Source: Vespula vulgaris (taxonomy: Eukaryota; Arthropoda; Insecta; Hymenoptera; Vespidae). Taken from it: a stretch of 64,000 nucleotides of DNA. Where the stretch lies: assembly GCF_905475345.1 (NCBI RefSeq), contig NC_066586.1, positions 682,501 through 746,500 of the forward strand. The letters run 5' to 3'. Shown here one piece after another: positions 36,074-49,782 of the stretch; the stretch's first letter is position 1, and the number at the start of each line of letters is the position of its first letter. The position numbers and the translations under genes are program-made. The notes beneath the pieces were generated by a model. That model was given only the letters and a program-made list of their open reading frames with translations, was not told where the DNA came from and made no database searches.

Positions 36074-39000
36074 TTACTTTTTTTTCTTTGATTTTTTATC
36101 TGGAATTTTTGCACCAGTCAGACTGGCTAATTGATTTTTTAATTTTAATAAAATTTCTACCTGTGGTTGCCATACGCTCTTTTCTTCTTTCGCTTTTAAT
36201 TCGCGCACTAGATTGCCCTAAATTTTGGTAAATAATTAGAAAAAATTAAAGATATTACAAAAAGAAAAAAAAAAAATTCAATCAATACTTAATACGATAA
36301 AATATTAGAACATACTTGTTTTGTAATAGCTGCTTCTAAAGAAGTTATATCTGTACCAGTATCTCCATTTTGCTCGGGAGTATGTAATGGTTCGGCTTTC
36401 TTACTTTTGGCAGATTGAGCATTATCACATTTATCTGCATCTTGTTTGAGATCAGCTAGTTTATTTTGCAGTTTATCAAGAATGTCTACATGAGACTGCC
36501 GAACACTTTCATCATGATTATATATTAACTTTTTGACTAGTTGACCCTTAAGAAATAAAATAAATATAATTAAATATAATATATTAATTTTGTTTTAAAT
36601 AAAAAATTATATATCAAATTTACCCGTTGGGCTGTAGTAGCTTTTGAAGATTCTACACTTTCAGTGACATTATTCGTTTTCGATTGAGCACCATTAGTTT
36701 CTTGTTTCCCGGCATATTTTTTCCTTAATTCTTCAATCAATTGATCTTCTATTTTTGTAAAAAGCGGGGATACTTTACCAATTTTATGTCCAGAAGGTAA
36801 CATGTTCATAATAATATCTGGAATATATCCATAACGCGTTTTGTCCAACCCTAATTGCCCTCTTATTTCACGAGAAGTATTAGGCATATAAGGTGCTAAT
36901 AGAGCTGATAAAAGACATGTTAAATTACAACAAATCCCAATTATTGTCCCAGCTTTCTTCCTGTTAGTAATATATTAAAATACACATGAATATGAATCCT
37001 TTGTTAATGAACTTAATGATTTAATGCCAATAAAAATGTAAAAATATTTCTTACTTATCGTCATCTGTACCCTTTACTTTAACCCACGGTTGTTGCGATT
37101 GCATATATTGATTGCCATGTTTCGAAATCGCTAACACGTATTTTATACCATCTCTTAATTTAGCTTGTTCAAGTGCATTTAAGTAGGATGTCAATTCACG
37201 TTGAGCCAATGCCAATAATGTCAAATCATCTTCTTGGGGTTCCATCGGTGGTACTTTAGACTCAAAGAATTTTTCCGTAAATACAAGAGCCCTGATAGAA
37301 TATAATTGTTAATTGTTAATGATAAAATAACAATATCATATTTTATCAGAGACGTTTTCTAGAGTTACAAACCTATTAATAAAGTTTCCAAGATTATTTA
37401 ATAATTCGTTATTATTTTTTGTTGCTAAATCCGCCCAATTGAAATTCGAATCCTGATTTTCTGGTCTAATGTAAGCGAGATAAAATCTCCACACGTCAGC
37501 CGGAATGCCTGTTTCTCTAGCATCAGTTCCAAACACTCCAATACCTCTGGACTTCGAGAATTTAGTATCCTCGTAATTCAGGTATTCTAACATGAGAAGA
37601 TTTGTACAATTTTAAATATTTTCGAATATAGTAACATAAAGATGAAGAATATATAAAAACATAATTTATCGATTATACACGTACCAATAGCCATCAAATG
37701 TTTCAATAATGTATAGTCTTCATTAGTTGCTAATAAATAGGCAGGGAACATTATAGTATGGAATGGTACATTATCTTTCGCCATAAATTGACACAAACTA
37801 ACTTCGGCGCCATTAGGTTTCCACCATTGTTCATACTCTTTGGTATATCTTTTTGTAATACTGATATAGCCGAAAGGAGCATCAAACCAAACGTAAAAAA
37901 CTTTGTTTTCAAATCCCTCCACCGGGACAGGTATACCCCATTTTAAATCTCGAGTTATACAACGTGGCTTAAGACCATCACGTAACCACGGTTTTGTGAC
38001 TCCTCGAGCTACAGCTGACCATCCTTTTTCTACTTTTGCAGACCATACCTTTAGTCTTTCTTCCAACTGGAAAAACGAATTGAAAATATTTAATATTCAA
38101 TCGGGGAACAAAAATATAAAAAATTTAATATACCGATTGAAACATAATTTATCTTACTTTAGGCAAATCTAAAAAGAACTGTTCTGATTTCTTAATGATA
38201 GGTCTATTGCTACACATCTTACATCGAGGATTTATCAACTCAGTTGCATTTACTAAATGACCACAACCATCGCATTGATCACCACGAGCATCTTCATATT
38301 TACATCTAGGACAAATTCCTTCCACAAATCTGTCAGCTAAAAATCGATCACAGAATTCACAAAGAAGTTGATCGACCGTGTCTGTCAATACATATCCTTG
38401 CGATTTTATTTTTAAGAAAAAGGACTGAACGATTCTAAAAACATAATTACACTTTATAATTATTCTCTAATAATGAACATATAATTATGAGTATGTATAT
38501 TAAAGAAATGCATATATCTAAATAATCAAACATAAATTTTCATTGACCTTACTCTGTTTGTTCAGCTGTCGTTGTACGTCCAAAATAATCAAATCCAATA
38601 CCAAACCAGCGATATATATCATTATGGATACTAAAGAACTTGTCACATATTTCTTGAGGTGTTGTTTTTTCTTCTAATGCTTTAGCCTCGGTAGCAGTGC
38701 CATATTCGTCAGTACCACTAATAATACATACTTTTTTCAAACATCATATACTACATTATATAGAAAAAAGGAAATAATAAAAATACAAACATATTAAAAT
38801 ATACTTACCTAATATATAATGTATTGTAATTTCTTTGTCGACAATACCTAGAAAAAGTATAAAATTCATATAAAAAAACATTTTGTAATAAATACAATAA
38901 ACATTCACTAATATATACATACCTAGCAAATATATCAGCAGAAAGAACACAACCAACAATATTGCCTAAGTGAGGTACATTATTTACATAAGGGAGCGCC

Positions 39001-40464
39001 GATGTAATTAAGATGTTCCTTTCTCCTTTTTTTGGTAGACTATAAAAAAAAAGTACAATTAGTTTCATTTACTTCAAATGGATACACAAATATAAAATTA
39101 AATATGAATATTTACACAGGATACGATGGCTCTTTCACATTTGGACAATTACATGAATTCCAATTAATCATTGCTTTATCCATTTCTTCTTGGCTAACTA
39201 CTTCAACTTCTTTATCTTTAACTAAATTAAGCTAAAAATTAAATATTTTATTTAACTCTTTGATAATTGTTACATTAAAATTAAAATATAAAAGACACAG
39301 TATTGACATTTGTTTACACATGTACTGTAATTTTAACCTACTTCATTAGTTGTTGATTTGCAGGATTTTGTTGAGTTAACTGGAAACCAAGATCCTGCTT
39401 GAATACTGGTAATTGCTTTTAATCCTCTTTCCAATGAAAATACTTTCAAAGAGTCCTAAAAATATATCATAAAAGTAATAAGATTCTGAAAAGTAAGTAA
39501 AATAATATTTTTTCTTTCTTATTCTTCATATACTCTCTTTATACCTGAATAATTGGCAGTAATTCTATATTTTTCAACCAATCACTAAGATATATATATT
39601 CTTTAAGTATTTCGTTCCCAATATTGGTAACTATTATTGTAGACCATATGGATACCCAGATAGAAACGTCTGCTAACGATATATCATTTTTATCCTATAA
39701 GATTCGAATATTCTTTTTTATTGCAACAAAAAAAAAACAAAATATATATCCATCATAACAATAAAATACCTTAATTAAGTACATTTTTTCTTTTAATGCA
39801 TTATTTACTTCACTTAATAGAGACCATAAGCAAGATGTGGAATCTGTTTTATATATTCCTGTAGTTCCATAATATATTATTGCAGGCTAAAAATATAAAT
39901 ATACTTTTGTACATACATATCCATACACTTTTTAGACATATATAAATTTACCTGTAACTGAGAAACGTCCCATTCTAGCCACTTATTAATTATTATTTCA
40001 TATTCTTCTGAGGGAGCCGCTAAAAGCTGCATTCCTGCACTTATACTAAATATTTTTGATCCAGTTGGCAATTCAAGAACAGGAAGCCTACCTAAAGGTG
40101 TTTCTAAACACCAATTATATATTTCAAATTAATAATCAAATAATTACACAGTTATTAAAATTTTAATGTCATTGTAAATGTTACATCATTTTATTTCATT
40201 TAAATGTTACATCATTTTTCGTACCTCAGGATATATTCTCTGATAAAGTATATAACGTCATGGATTTAAATAAAACGTATTTATGAAAATATAATTGAAA
40301 ATAACTTATTAAAAAAATACTAATAATTTAAATTTTCAAATAAAATAGGTTAAGTTCATACCATTAGAAAGTGCTCTCTTCACGGTTATATTTTGCTGGA
40401 CCAATTTAGCTGCGATAATTAATTTTAACGCATTTGGATTGCCCTCGTTCGTTAACACTATCAT
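36074..40464 (-). CDS. MetRS: Methionine--tRNA ligase, cytoplasmic
   Basis: Sixteen exons give one 964-aa frame: 40464-40362, 40103-39952, 39886-39770, 39694-39545, 39455-39342, 39231-39116, 39039-38923, 38847-38809, 38717-38553, 38434-38158, 38066-37685, 37586-37373, 37291-37055, 36960-36624, 36546-36316 and 36217-36074. The first five exons form the GST-like domain that docks MetRS into the multisynthetase complex. The class I catalytic core starts at LITSALPYVNNVPHLGN (HIGH-type signature), contains a zinc-binding insert with four CxxC pairs (CEFC, CPRC, CDGC, CKMC) and ends at the KMSKS-type loop KFSKS. An anticodon-binding helical domain follows, then two C-terminal segments starting GQLVKKL and GNLVREL that resemble WHEP-type helix-turn-helix RNA-binding repeats. 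The enzyme charges initiator and elongator tRNA-Met. One exon has only 39 nt. It shares a 470-bp divergent promoter region with the gene on its right. Confidence 0.95.
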
Positions 40465-40933
40465 GGTTATTAATAAATTAATAAATAATCGCAATAAATA
40501 GAAAATATGTTTAACGCACACTACCCATGCGTACGAACAACAACCTGGAAACGTGACCGCGGTAAATGCGGGGAATTTTATTGGCTCTTTTTGGTAACAA
40601 TGAAACAGTCGCAAATAATGATTGGGTGACTTTACTGATAACGGTAAATATTAGACTTTGTTTTACACATTGAACATAAGTTCTGTGTTAAACATATTCA
40701 GAATAGTTTATTTATGGGTTTACTAATATGTATATGATAAAAAAAAAAATGTTTACAAGAAAATTACATTTCCATTACCCTATTGAAAAAAGTGATTCAT
40801 ATTATTCGTAAATAATTTTTTCACGCGAGATAGCGTTTGAAAATAAACATCTTTTTGAAATTTAAACTTCAAGTGATTAGATGTGCTTATTGAAAAAGAT
40901 AGAATTTGTAAAAAAAAAATTTGAGATATTGTT
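40465..40933. promoter_or_regulatory. Probable bidirectional promoter region
   Basis: 469 bp separates the start codons of MetRS (-) and a membrane protein (+). Such a short head-to-head gap implies that both core promoters lie here. No specific element such as a TATA box can be defended in sequence this AT-rich. Confidence 0.5.
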
Positions 40934-41852
40934 ATGTTTTTAGAAGCAACATTATCATGTACTTATCTTCTTTTAACTTGTGGTTCTTCCATATATGTAT
41001 TGTACAAGTATTCCTATAATGAATATTCGACGCTTACGACACCTTTTATATTTGCTTTTATTGGATTCACAACGTTAGGAATTCGACCTTTATATAGTTT
41101 AACATATAAATTATTTTTCAAATCTTACAGTAAGTATTCATGTGTACATATCAATAAAATTCGAAAACATTTCTTTTCTTTGTTACAATGAACACATCAT
41201 TTTTAGCTCTAAATTTAACATTGATAGAGACGGAAGAAATGGAAAATAAAAAGAAAATTAATATTTTCGATGAATTTCTTAAAAACATTAGTAAAAGTTC
41301 TTTAATGTGTTCCCTTTTTTTTCATCATGGAGATTATCTTCTTGGATATAATGCAGCTATTAGTTTTTTTTTGTGCAATATGTTACATTTGAAGTATTGG
41401 ATATTGGAAAATCAGGTACATTCTAAAAAAAATTATATTTTTCTACTTTAAACTTTCTAATGAAAATAAAAACTTCTTTAAAATAGTTACTGAAATTCTA
41501 ATTTCAATAGAATGAAAATTCAAACATTTCATTGTCATATAAAAGAAGTATATTTAATGCAGTATCTGAATTATTTGTATTCCTTGAACTATTGACTACT
41601 GGTTTTGTTATGTAAGTTAATATATAATTTACAAAAAAGATTTAATATTTAGTATATAAAGAACATTCACATTATTTTAGGTTGTTAAACGATAATAATT
41701 ATGGTTTATTAGCAAATCTCTTCTATGCAGTAACAAGTATTTTATTTCCAAGTGAAGGGTTTTATCAAGAATGGACCATAAATGATGCAATTAATAATTA
41801 TTTAACAATGGTTTATGTTGTTTTAATGACAGAAGCACTTAAAAAAATATAA
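40934..41852 (+). CDS. Uncharacterised multi-pass membrane protein
   Basis: Four exons give 225 aa with correct splice sites and phases: 40934-41129, 41207-41415, 41511-41611 and 41681-41852. I do not recognise the family. Hydrophobic stretches predict about five or six membrane helices: near residues 4-22, 35-55, 95-125, 150-165 and 170-215. A polar, Lys/Glu-rich loop (ETEEMENKKK) lies between the second and third. A notable central motif is FFHHGDYLLGYNAA. The N-terminus is hydrophobic and could act as a signal anchor. The protein is small, and real splice junctions in phase argue against a chance frame. It probably shares its promoter with MetRS, which often means housekeeping expression, but no function can be inferred from that. 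Confidence 0.7.
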
Positions 41853-42572
41853 TAATAAGATTCAATATATATTAAAAATATATCTAAATTGTTTATTATG
41901 ATTTAATTTCATATAAGAATTAATTCAATTCAGGAATATATAGGAAAGTATAGATATAAATTATTTTTTCATAGAAATATCAATTCTTTAAATTTATTTT
42001 CCATGTGACATATTGTCATGCTTAAAAATGTATAAACATATATAATTGTACGCGTGCATGCACGTGTAATATATATAATTTAAATGCTAATTTTATCACA
42101 TGTAAAATGAATAGTAGGGCATATAAATATTATTATTTTATTACAATGAATTTTTTAAAAATTGCTTTTATATGAGTATATTATTCAGTAAAATATATGG
42201 ATGTAGATATCTTTTTCTATTCATTATCTTATGAATATACATATATTAAATTTTAAAATGCAAAATCATTTTTAATACTATAAGGAAGAAAATTGAATAA
42301 GTTCAATATTAAACAAATTTTATTATAATTTTGACAGTGTTCTATACACTGAAGTTTGCTTGAACTATATTTTATCGCTAATCATTGAATAAATATTATA
42401 ACAAATAAATACAAAAAATATGACTCCTCAAATATACTGGCATAGAGCAAAAAAATAAAAACAGTAATCTATATTTAATTACTATTTTTATGCTATTGTT
42501 TTATGTTGTTGATTATACTTTTTCATTTCAAAAATCGAATACATTTTGAATTTGTTTTTGCAAATTGTAGCA
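41853..42572. other. Convergent 3' region
   Basis: 720 bp of AT-rich sequence between the membrane-protein gene (+) and the chitin synthase stop codon (-). It presumably holds both 3' untranslated regions. Alternating purine/pyrimidine (TACGCGTGCATGCACGTG) around 42048-42066 is the only conspicuous pattern. Confidence 0.55.
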
Positions 42573-45500
42573 TTAAACATTGGTGTTGGCTTCGCGCCAA
42601 CTATGTTGATTAAGATTTTGTAATCGAAGACTATTTCTAGGACTTTCATCAGGTTCGTAAGTAGGATTTGTATGTCCATGATCTTCAAAAACATCCTTTA
42701 TGGATATTTGACTACTTCTAGAAGGTCGCCCTTGAATACCAAGAGGATTACCTGCCACTCCATATTTATTAATTGCTCCTAAAGTTTGCATTTGTGATTT
42801 TTTTCGCATTGCCATTTCAATATTTCGTCGACCCTCTAAAGCTTTTAAAGCTTTCACTGAATGTCGTGTAGACATGTTTCCAGGCAAACCTATTAGATGG
42901 AAATTAAAAGTTACAATCATTGATTATAATTCAACTTCATTGATTGTTAATAAGTCACTCACCTGCACCTTCAGACATACTAAAGAAACGATGTTTGAAT
43001 GCAACATCAAGTGTATTTATCGATTGTGCCTTTCTTTTACTCTTTTCAAGATTTCTTATTGTTTTTCGTCGACCAGGTCCATTACCACTACCTTCATCAT
43101 AATCACCCTCCATACCATTTAATTTTTGTAAATCTCTAACCATATCCACTGCTTGTTGAGACGATAAAGTTTCCTCTGTAACATCCTTTAATAGCAATAT
43201 TTAAGTTATTGTAGAGTTTATTTATTTATTCATTTATCTAATTTATAATAAAATAAAGACATACTTTTTTGCAGCAAAACCAATCCAGTGTGGTACTTGC
43301 CAAGATATGAGCAAAAGTACCAAATCTATGAAACAACATAGCAGTGAATTGAATGACTAGAATTAATGCAAAAAAGAACACAAACACTAGACCAATAGGC
43401 TCAAGTTGCAAGTATTCTTTGGTAATGTGTACCTGAAATATTAAGATATTATTACTATCATTAATATAGAGTATAAAATAATAATAGTAATACAAATATT
43501 CATGCTCGCATGTGCATCGCATACGTTGGTGCGTAAGTATTCGTTTTATTGTAAACTAAACTCTAAAGTTTCTTTATTTCTGGTTAATATCACTTTGCCA
43601 TATATAATGCACATTTATTTTATGTGAATTATTGACATTGATAATCAACATTAAGTACAATATAAAAAGAAATTTAATGTTGAAATGTAAAGTTAATTAT
43701 AAAAAATATATAAAACATAATTAAAAATAATGTCAAATTTTCAGTTTGATGTACTTATTGTTGACTATAATAATTTATATACATCGTATGTTTTATATAT
43801 AAACTGGAACAGTATCTATAATATTGTTAATAATGTGGTTATTAAACACTTCGCGAGTAAGTTCTGTTACCAAATGAAAGTTAGATTTGAGATTAAGTTC
43901 CATCGTTTCTTCACAAAATATATTTCACGAATGTAGATCATTATATATATTTCACGAATAGAATCATTAAAATTTGTGCAACAGTATAAGAAAGATCGTA
44001 AATTTACCGTCGTGATAGAAGCGATGTGACTATGTCTAAAATATTTATATACATAAATACACATATACTTATATATGTAAATAGACATAGAAAGCATATA
44101 TATATATATACCACATGATGCATTAGTGGTGCTTAAATTTGACTACACCTCTTGCAGTGAAGGATCAGTTAAACCTAGCCCAAAACATAGAGAGGGATGC
44201 ATGGAAAAACATTGATTTGTTTAACAGGCTTAGGATAAAAATGGAAAGAACTAAGGATAAATAAATATCAAAAGTAAAATCTGAGTATATGTATGAAGTA
44301 TATGCATATAAATTATAATGTCACTATAAAAAGAAACAAAACGATCATATTAATCTCGTTTCTTAATTAGCGAGTACGATTTATTTTCGCGTACGTATCT
44401 ACGAAACGTGAAAGTAGTCAAGGAATATAATATTTCTATGCATCCAAGTTCAAAATGTACTTGTTACAACCTTATGAACAAACTTTCATTCCGTAGATAT
44501 ATAAAATAAAATTTATCAAAAAAAAAAAAAAATGCGAAATAATAAGAAAGAAAGAGAGAGAAAGAGAGAGCAGTCAGATGCTGAATTCCTGTAAAATGAT
44601 TGTTATTTTAAACGATTGAATAAGTATACGTTCAAGGAAATAATTTTCCTTGAATAGCTGGAAAAAGAAAAAACAGATCGAATGAGAGGATGGAATGGAT
44701 AAGTATCGTAAACATAGGATGAAAATGTTATCGCTTAGTCACTAAATGTTTCTGTCAGTGGACTAGAAGTTTTTCTGCACCCCCACAATCCGATCCAACC
44801 AGGAGAACCTGTGCAAGGCGTTTAACATTAAAACCTTTCACACGTGCCATTATACGAATAATGTTATTGACAAACACATATTCGTAAAGTGGACAAATGC
44901 AGCTACTACGTAACGATGGTTCAGTTCAATGTACTCTCTTAGTCGTTGATTATAAAATGAGCATTTTTTGCTCGCAAACGATTATTTGACGATAAAAGAA
45001 AGAAAAGAAAGAAAGACCGAGAGCACAACGAAGTGCCATCAACGAGAAACTGCATCTCCTTTTGCCATTTTCGGGAATACCCGATACCTCCGACGTTTCT
45101 TCAACGTAGGTGATGTTTGTCTTGACGCCGAGCGGCCACACGATATGTAATTGATCTTTGTTCAGCTGTAGCAAGAATACGATCAGTACGAACAAGGCAT
45201 TGAACATTAAAAATGCGAAGACACTCTTGTTGCGCAATTCAATGAGATCTCCAGCGATTCGGGCCTACGGGGGATGATAAAAAAACGAAACACGTTAGAA
45301 AAGTAGAAAAAAAGCTCCGTCGAGTGAGACCCAATGATCCATGTTGTTTGTCTGTTTCACAAAGAAATCATCAAAGCATAGGATTCATGGCACCCCGACG
45401 GAGCTGACTTTACCTCTTGCAAATATTCATCATAGGTGATGTTCATCTTGATACCAAACGGCCACTTCACGTGTAACAAGTCTTTGTTTAATTGTAGCAA

Positions 45501-48500
45501 AAAGACGATGAGGACGAAGAGGGCATTCATCATAAAGAAAGCAAAGACACTCTGGTCGCGTAGGTCCTTTAGATCTTTGGCGATTCGTGCCTGACGCAAG
45601 TAGTATAAAATTCATTAAAATTTAAGCATCTTTTTTTATTCTAATACGGATGCACCAATCTTCCAGTGGGCAAGGTAAAAGTTTGATATTAAAATATCAT
45701 TTATTTTATCAAACGCGATAAAAAAAAAAAAAAAATCTTTTCGAATACTTTTACATCAGAATTAGAATCGTGAGAAGTAATTTTTTCTCGTATATTACCT
45801 TCTCCGCTTTGTCTTCGTCTATAGGATATAGGTATTTTTCAAGCAAATCCTTCCAAAATTGTTCCTCTTGGAGCGACAAGATTTCCACTTCGCCTTTTTT
45901 CAATCCTTCGTCACTCAACCAATAAGGTCTTGTAAGGAAGTTACTACCGTCACGATTTTCTCCCGAATTTTGGCTAGTTACGGTTTCTGTTTCACTGCGA
46001 CATTCTTCATCTTCGGCTGGATCTTCACCTATGGCACCCAACGCATCGTTTGTACGAGCACCTGTGGAGTATGCTCGTCTTTTTCCAGAAACATGCGCGT
46101 GTGGGTCAACGGCCCTATTGAAGAGTCATCGAATAAAATGGGCTTCCTCAAATTTTTATAGGCTATTTTATAATTGCTATTTGAAGAACGATCTTCCTAT
46201 ATACACACCTTTCAATCGTTTCCAATCTTTTGCCAAGTTGTTCTAACGATTCGGCGATAGCAACAAGCTGTTGTTTTTCATCCGATGGTTTTCCATGCGT
46301 ACAAAACATACACCTGAATAGACTAGCCAAAGAAATTTCTATTGAACCTTGATCATCGCCATTTGTCCCAGCACCATTTTGGAGAAAACCTAATAAAGAT
46401 TTTTGTTTCGCTTTGCGCTTAGCTTCTTCCGCTTCTTTTTTCTCTTGTTCCAATTCCTATAGCGAATATATGATATAATATATATATATATATATGTAAA
46501 GAGTTATAATGCATACACGTTTTTTATGTAATTCTTTATGTTAGAATGTAGAACATTTTTGAATATGATCATTTAATTCTACGTGACAGTATGACGATCA
46601 AGCGTTATTGTTCCCTTCTAAGTGATTAATTTGTTAGTTTTTTCAGATAATTACCGCCCTCGTTTTCTTCGCTTTTACTTCTCTTGTGCCCCAGGTAATG
46701 TCATTGAGATTGAACAGCGAATACATAATTAGTAGAACGTACATCGATGGTACGCTTATATAATATATTATTCCATATAGTAAACAGTTTATTTCTCTTG
46801 GGTGAAGAATGGCTGCTATCAGCATTTGCGTCACCACCAGCAATAGAAACATGGCGGAGGGTGAGAACAAACTGTCTTCTACGATACTTATCGCGATACC
46901 GATTACAACGGCAACCATCACCAAACCATAGAAGGTGCTGAGAATTCCAGCCATGATAACCTGTTGCATCCCTCTCATAAGTTAGACGTTTATTTAAAAT
47001 TAATCCTTTACATTCTAATGAACGTAAAGTTGATTTTTTTTTGCGTGCAGCTAGCATTATACACTGACATAATTTAGTAATAACACATTCAGCCAATAAT
47101 TATTACCTTCACCATCATTTATGTAAATACACGCCTCCACCACATGTATATATATATATATACATACGTATGATTGGATGTATCACACTGATCATGATCC
47201 TATAGGAGAGATTGTATATGAATTCATTGGTGAATATTTTTTAATATGATTATGATAAAAAGCTTATTATACAGGTTTGCTCGCGTTACAAGTGATAATC
47301 ATTAATGATGGTGTAATGATCGTTTTTTAATGGTGTGTTATGATATTATGGCATGCACTTAAGAACAATGAAGAGTTATCGCAATAGACAAACCTTTTTT
47401 GTCTTTTTCACTTGAACTTCTCGAGTACCCCAGGAGACAACATTAAGATTTATAATCGAGTACAATATAAGAAGAAGATACATAGAAGGAATAGATAAAA
47501 GATATATAATGCCAGGAATGATACACAAAAATTCTTGAGGATGTAGACAGGCTGCTATGAAAAATGATCCCGATAATGATATTAAAAATATCGCTGAGGG
47601 TGATCCTATCCCGTCCTCTCCGAGCTGAAGAGCCGTACCTACGATTACGGCCATCATGATCATAGCATAAGCCGTAGATAATATTTGTGCACATAGAAGC
47701 TGAAAATTATAAAACACTTGGACGTGGACAAAACAATCACGACTATTATAATATAAATTACAAACAAAAATTGTCAATTATCTTTCTTTTATATCAAGTT
47801 ATTTTTTATCCAAACATATTATAGAAAATTATACTCCGACAAAATAACATACATACGACGTAACGAATTATGCTTATGCGAAATTTTAATTTAGCGAAAA
47901 TGCAAAAACAAGAAATTCGGATAAAAAAAAAAACGTCACGCTTACCTGTATATTGGCCTTGCACGTAAAACAAATGATCATAAACAACAGAATTGGTATA
48001 ATATTGTAATAAAAACTTGTCCAATTGTCAATTTTAAAAGCAGCTACAAATGCACCGACTAACATAAGGAAGATAGTACCTGGCCCAAGTATAGTACCAC
48101 CTGTAACATTATCAACAAATGAGAGATTTTGAAGAGTAGTAAAAATCGCCTTTCTTTTACTTTATTTTGTTAATTATATTGAAATATACCCATTAGGAGA
48201 ATCTGATAAGATATATATGGGAGGGAAATATTATCATTGATTTTAATAGTCCGTTTGGCATCCATCAATAAATCCATAATATTAGCTATAGTAGAAGGTA
48301 CCCATCGACGACGTTGATTGTAAAATTCATTAAATCCTTCTGGTGCATGAGTGTAAGCATCACTTGCCGCTGAATATTCGACCTAATCAAATATTATTAA
48401 TGTCTTCTCTTTTTCCGATTTTTATGAAATCCATGATAAAGAAATATTTTTTGAATCAACTTACTCTATAGCCACGTTGTAAAAGTAATGTACAAAGCCA

Positions 48501-49746
48501 ACGATCTTCTCCCTGATCGTATTGTACGTAATGTCTTGCCTCATCGGATCTTGTTGTATATTTTTTCATTACGTTATCATCCATCAAAGCTTTTCCTCTA
48601 AATAAGGAGAAACAACCAGGACTACAAAGTACACAACCGATCATGTGTTCCGTTGCTTTTTGCAGCCAATGACCAATCGCATATTCAAACATTTGATACC
48701 AAACCATAGGACCTACAAATCAATATTATTTGGATTTCCAATATTATTTGGACTTCGTAATTTTTTTATGAATAGAGACGTGTATTGAAAAGTAGAATAT
48801 ACCTGAACCAACTGGATGAATACGACCACACGCCGCACCAAGATTCTTATTCTTTTTCATCAAATCTACAAGAAGTTTTACAGCAGCTGGTTGAAAATCA
48901 ATATCACCGTCTAGTGTCAATAAATACGTATTCTCAGCAATAACTTCTTTGCGATCCACGCTAATGGGTAATTCCATTAATCGATGTCCCAATAAGTAAT
49001 ACATATACATGACCTAATCAAAAATATCATTCATTTTTCAATTCTATTTCATACATTATTCCCTTGAAAAAAAATTATTCGAAAATACTGAACGAACTTA
49101 CCTGGCTCCATCTTTTCCTATGCCGAATTTTACTCTTATCTTTCAAATGAGCGATCATTTTAGTTTTACCAGGGAGAGTCCATACCAATCGTCCGCCATA
49201 AGGAGTTGGATATTTTTTTGGATCTTTAACATGCGTTCTTGTTCTATGAACGTCAGTTGCTGCTTCGTCTAACGTTGAAACGAGCAGTTTCACAAATCGG
49301 TTCACTTGTGATTCGTTTTCGTCATGGTCGGATAATTCGAAAGCGTCGTCGAAGAAGATATGAGCTAAAAAATATATTTAAGTTAATTGCAAAGAACGCA
49401 TGTATTATACGCATAGATACGTTACGATTGAATTATTTAACTTACTTTCGAACTCATAATAATCCGGATCAACGACTTTAAGATATTTTTGTGCGACCCG
49501 CCTAGCTGATTGATCCTCGTCCAGTCGCAAAATACTTTTCAAAAATTCCATCATTTCTTCCTTGTTTTCATGCCACATGGTAGCACACGCGTATATTCTG
49601 GTTACATGGTCGCTACTTTTTACCATAGAAGCTGGAGTGGTCGAGCCATCTGTTTGCTCGTATATAGTCTCATAATCTCCATCACCTTTTTCTTTTTCTA
49701 TCTCTGCTAAATCCTAAATGATAAAATAACGTTGCTATGACTCTAG

Positions 49747-49782
<36 letters not shown>

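Noticed and set aside
43730..44097. Small frames in the large kkv intron
   Set aside because: AT-driven, Tyr/Ile/Asn-rich and without splice signals in phase with kkv.
46655..47699. That the two homologous membrane exons belong to two different chitin synthase genes (CHS1 and CHS2)
   Set aside because: There is only one catalytic core and one set of remaining exons; both copies sit between the same flanking exons in the same orientation and phase.
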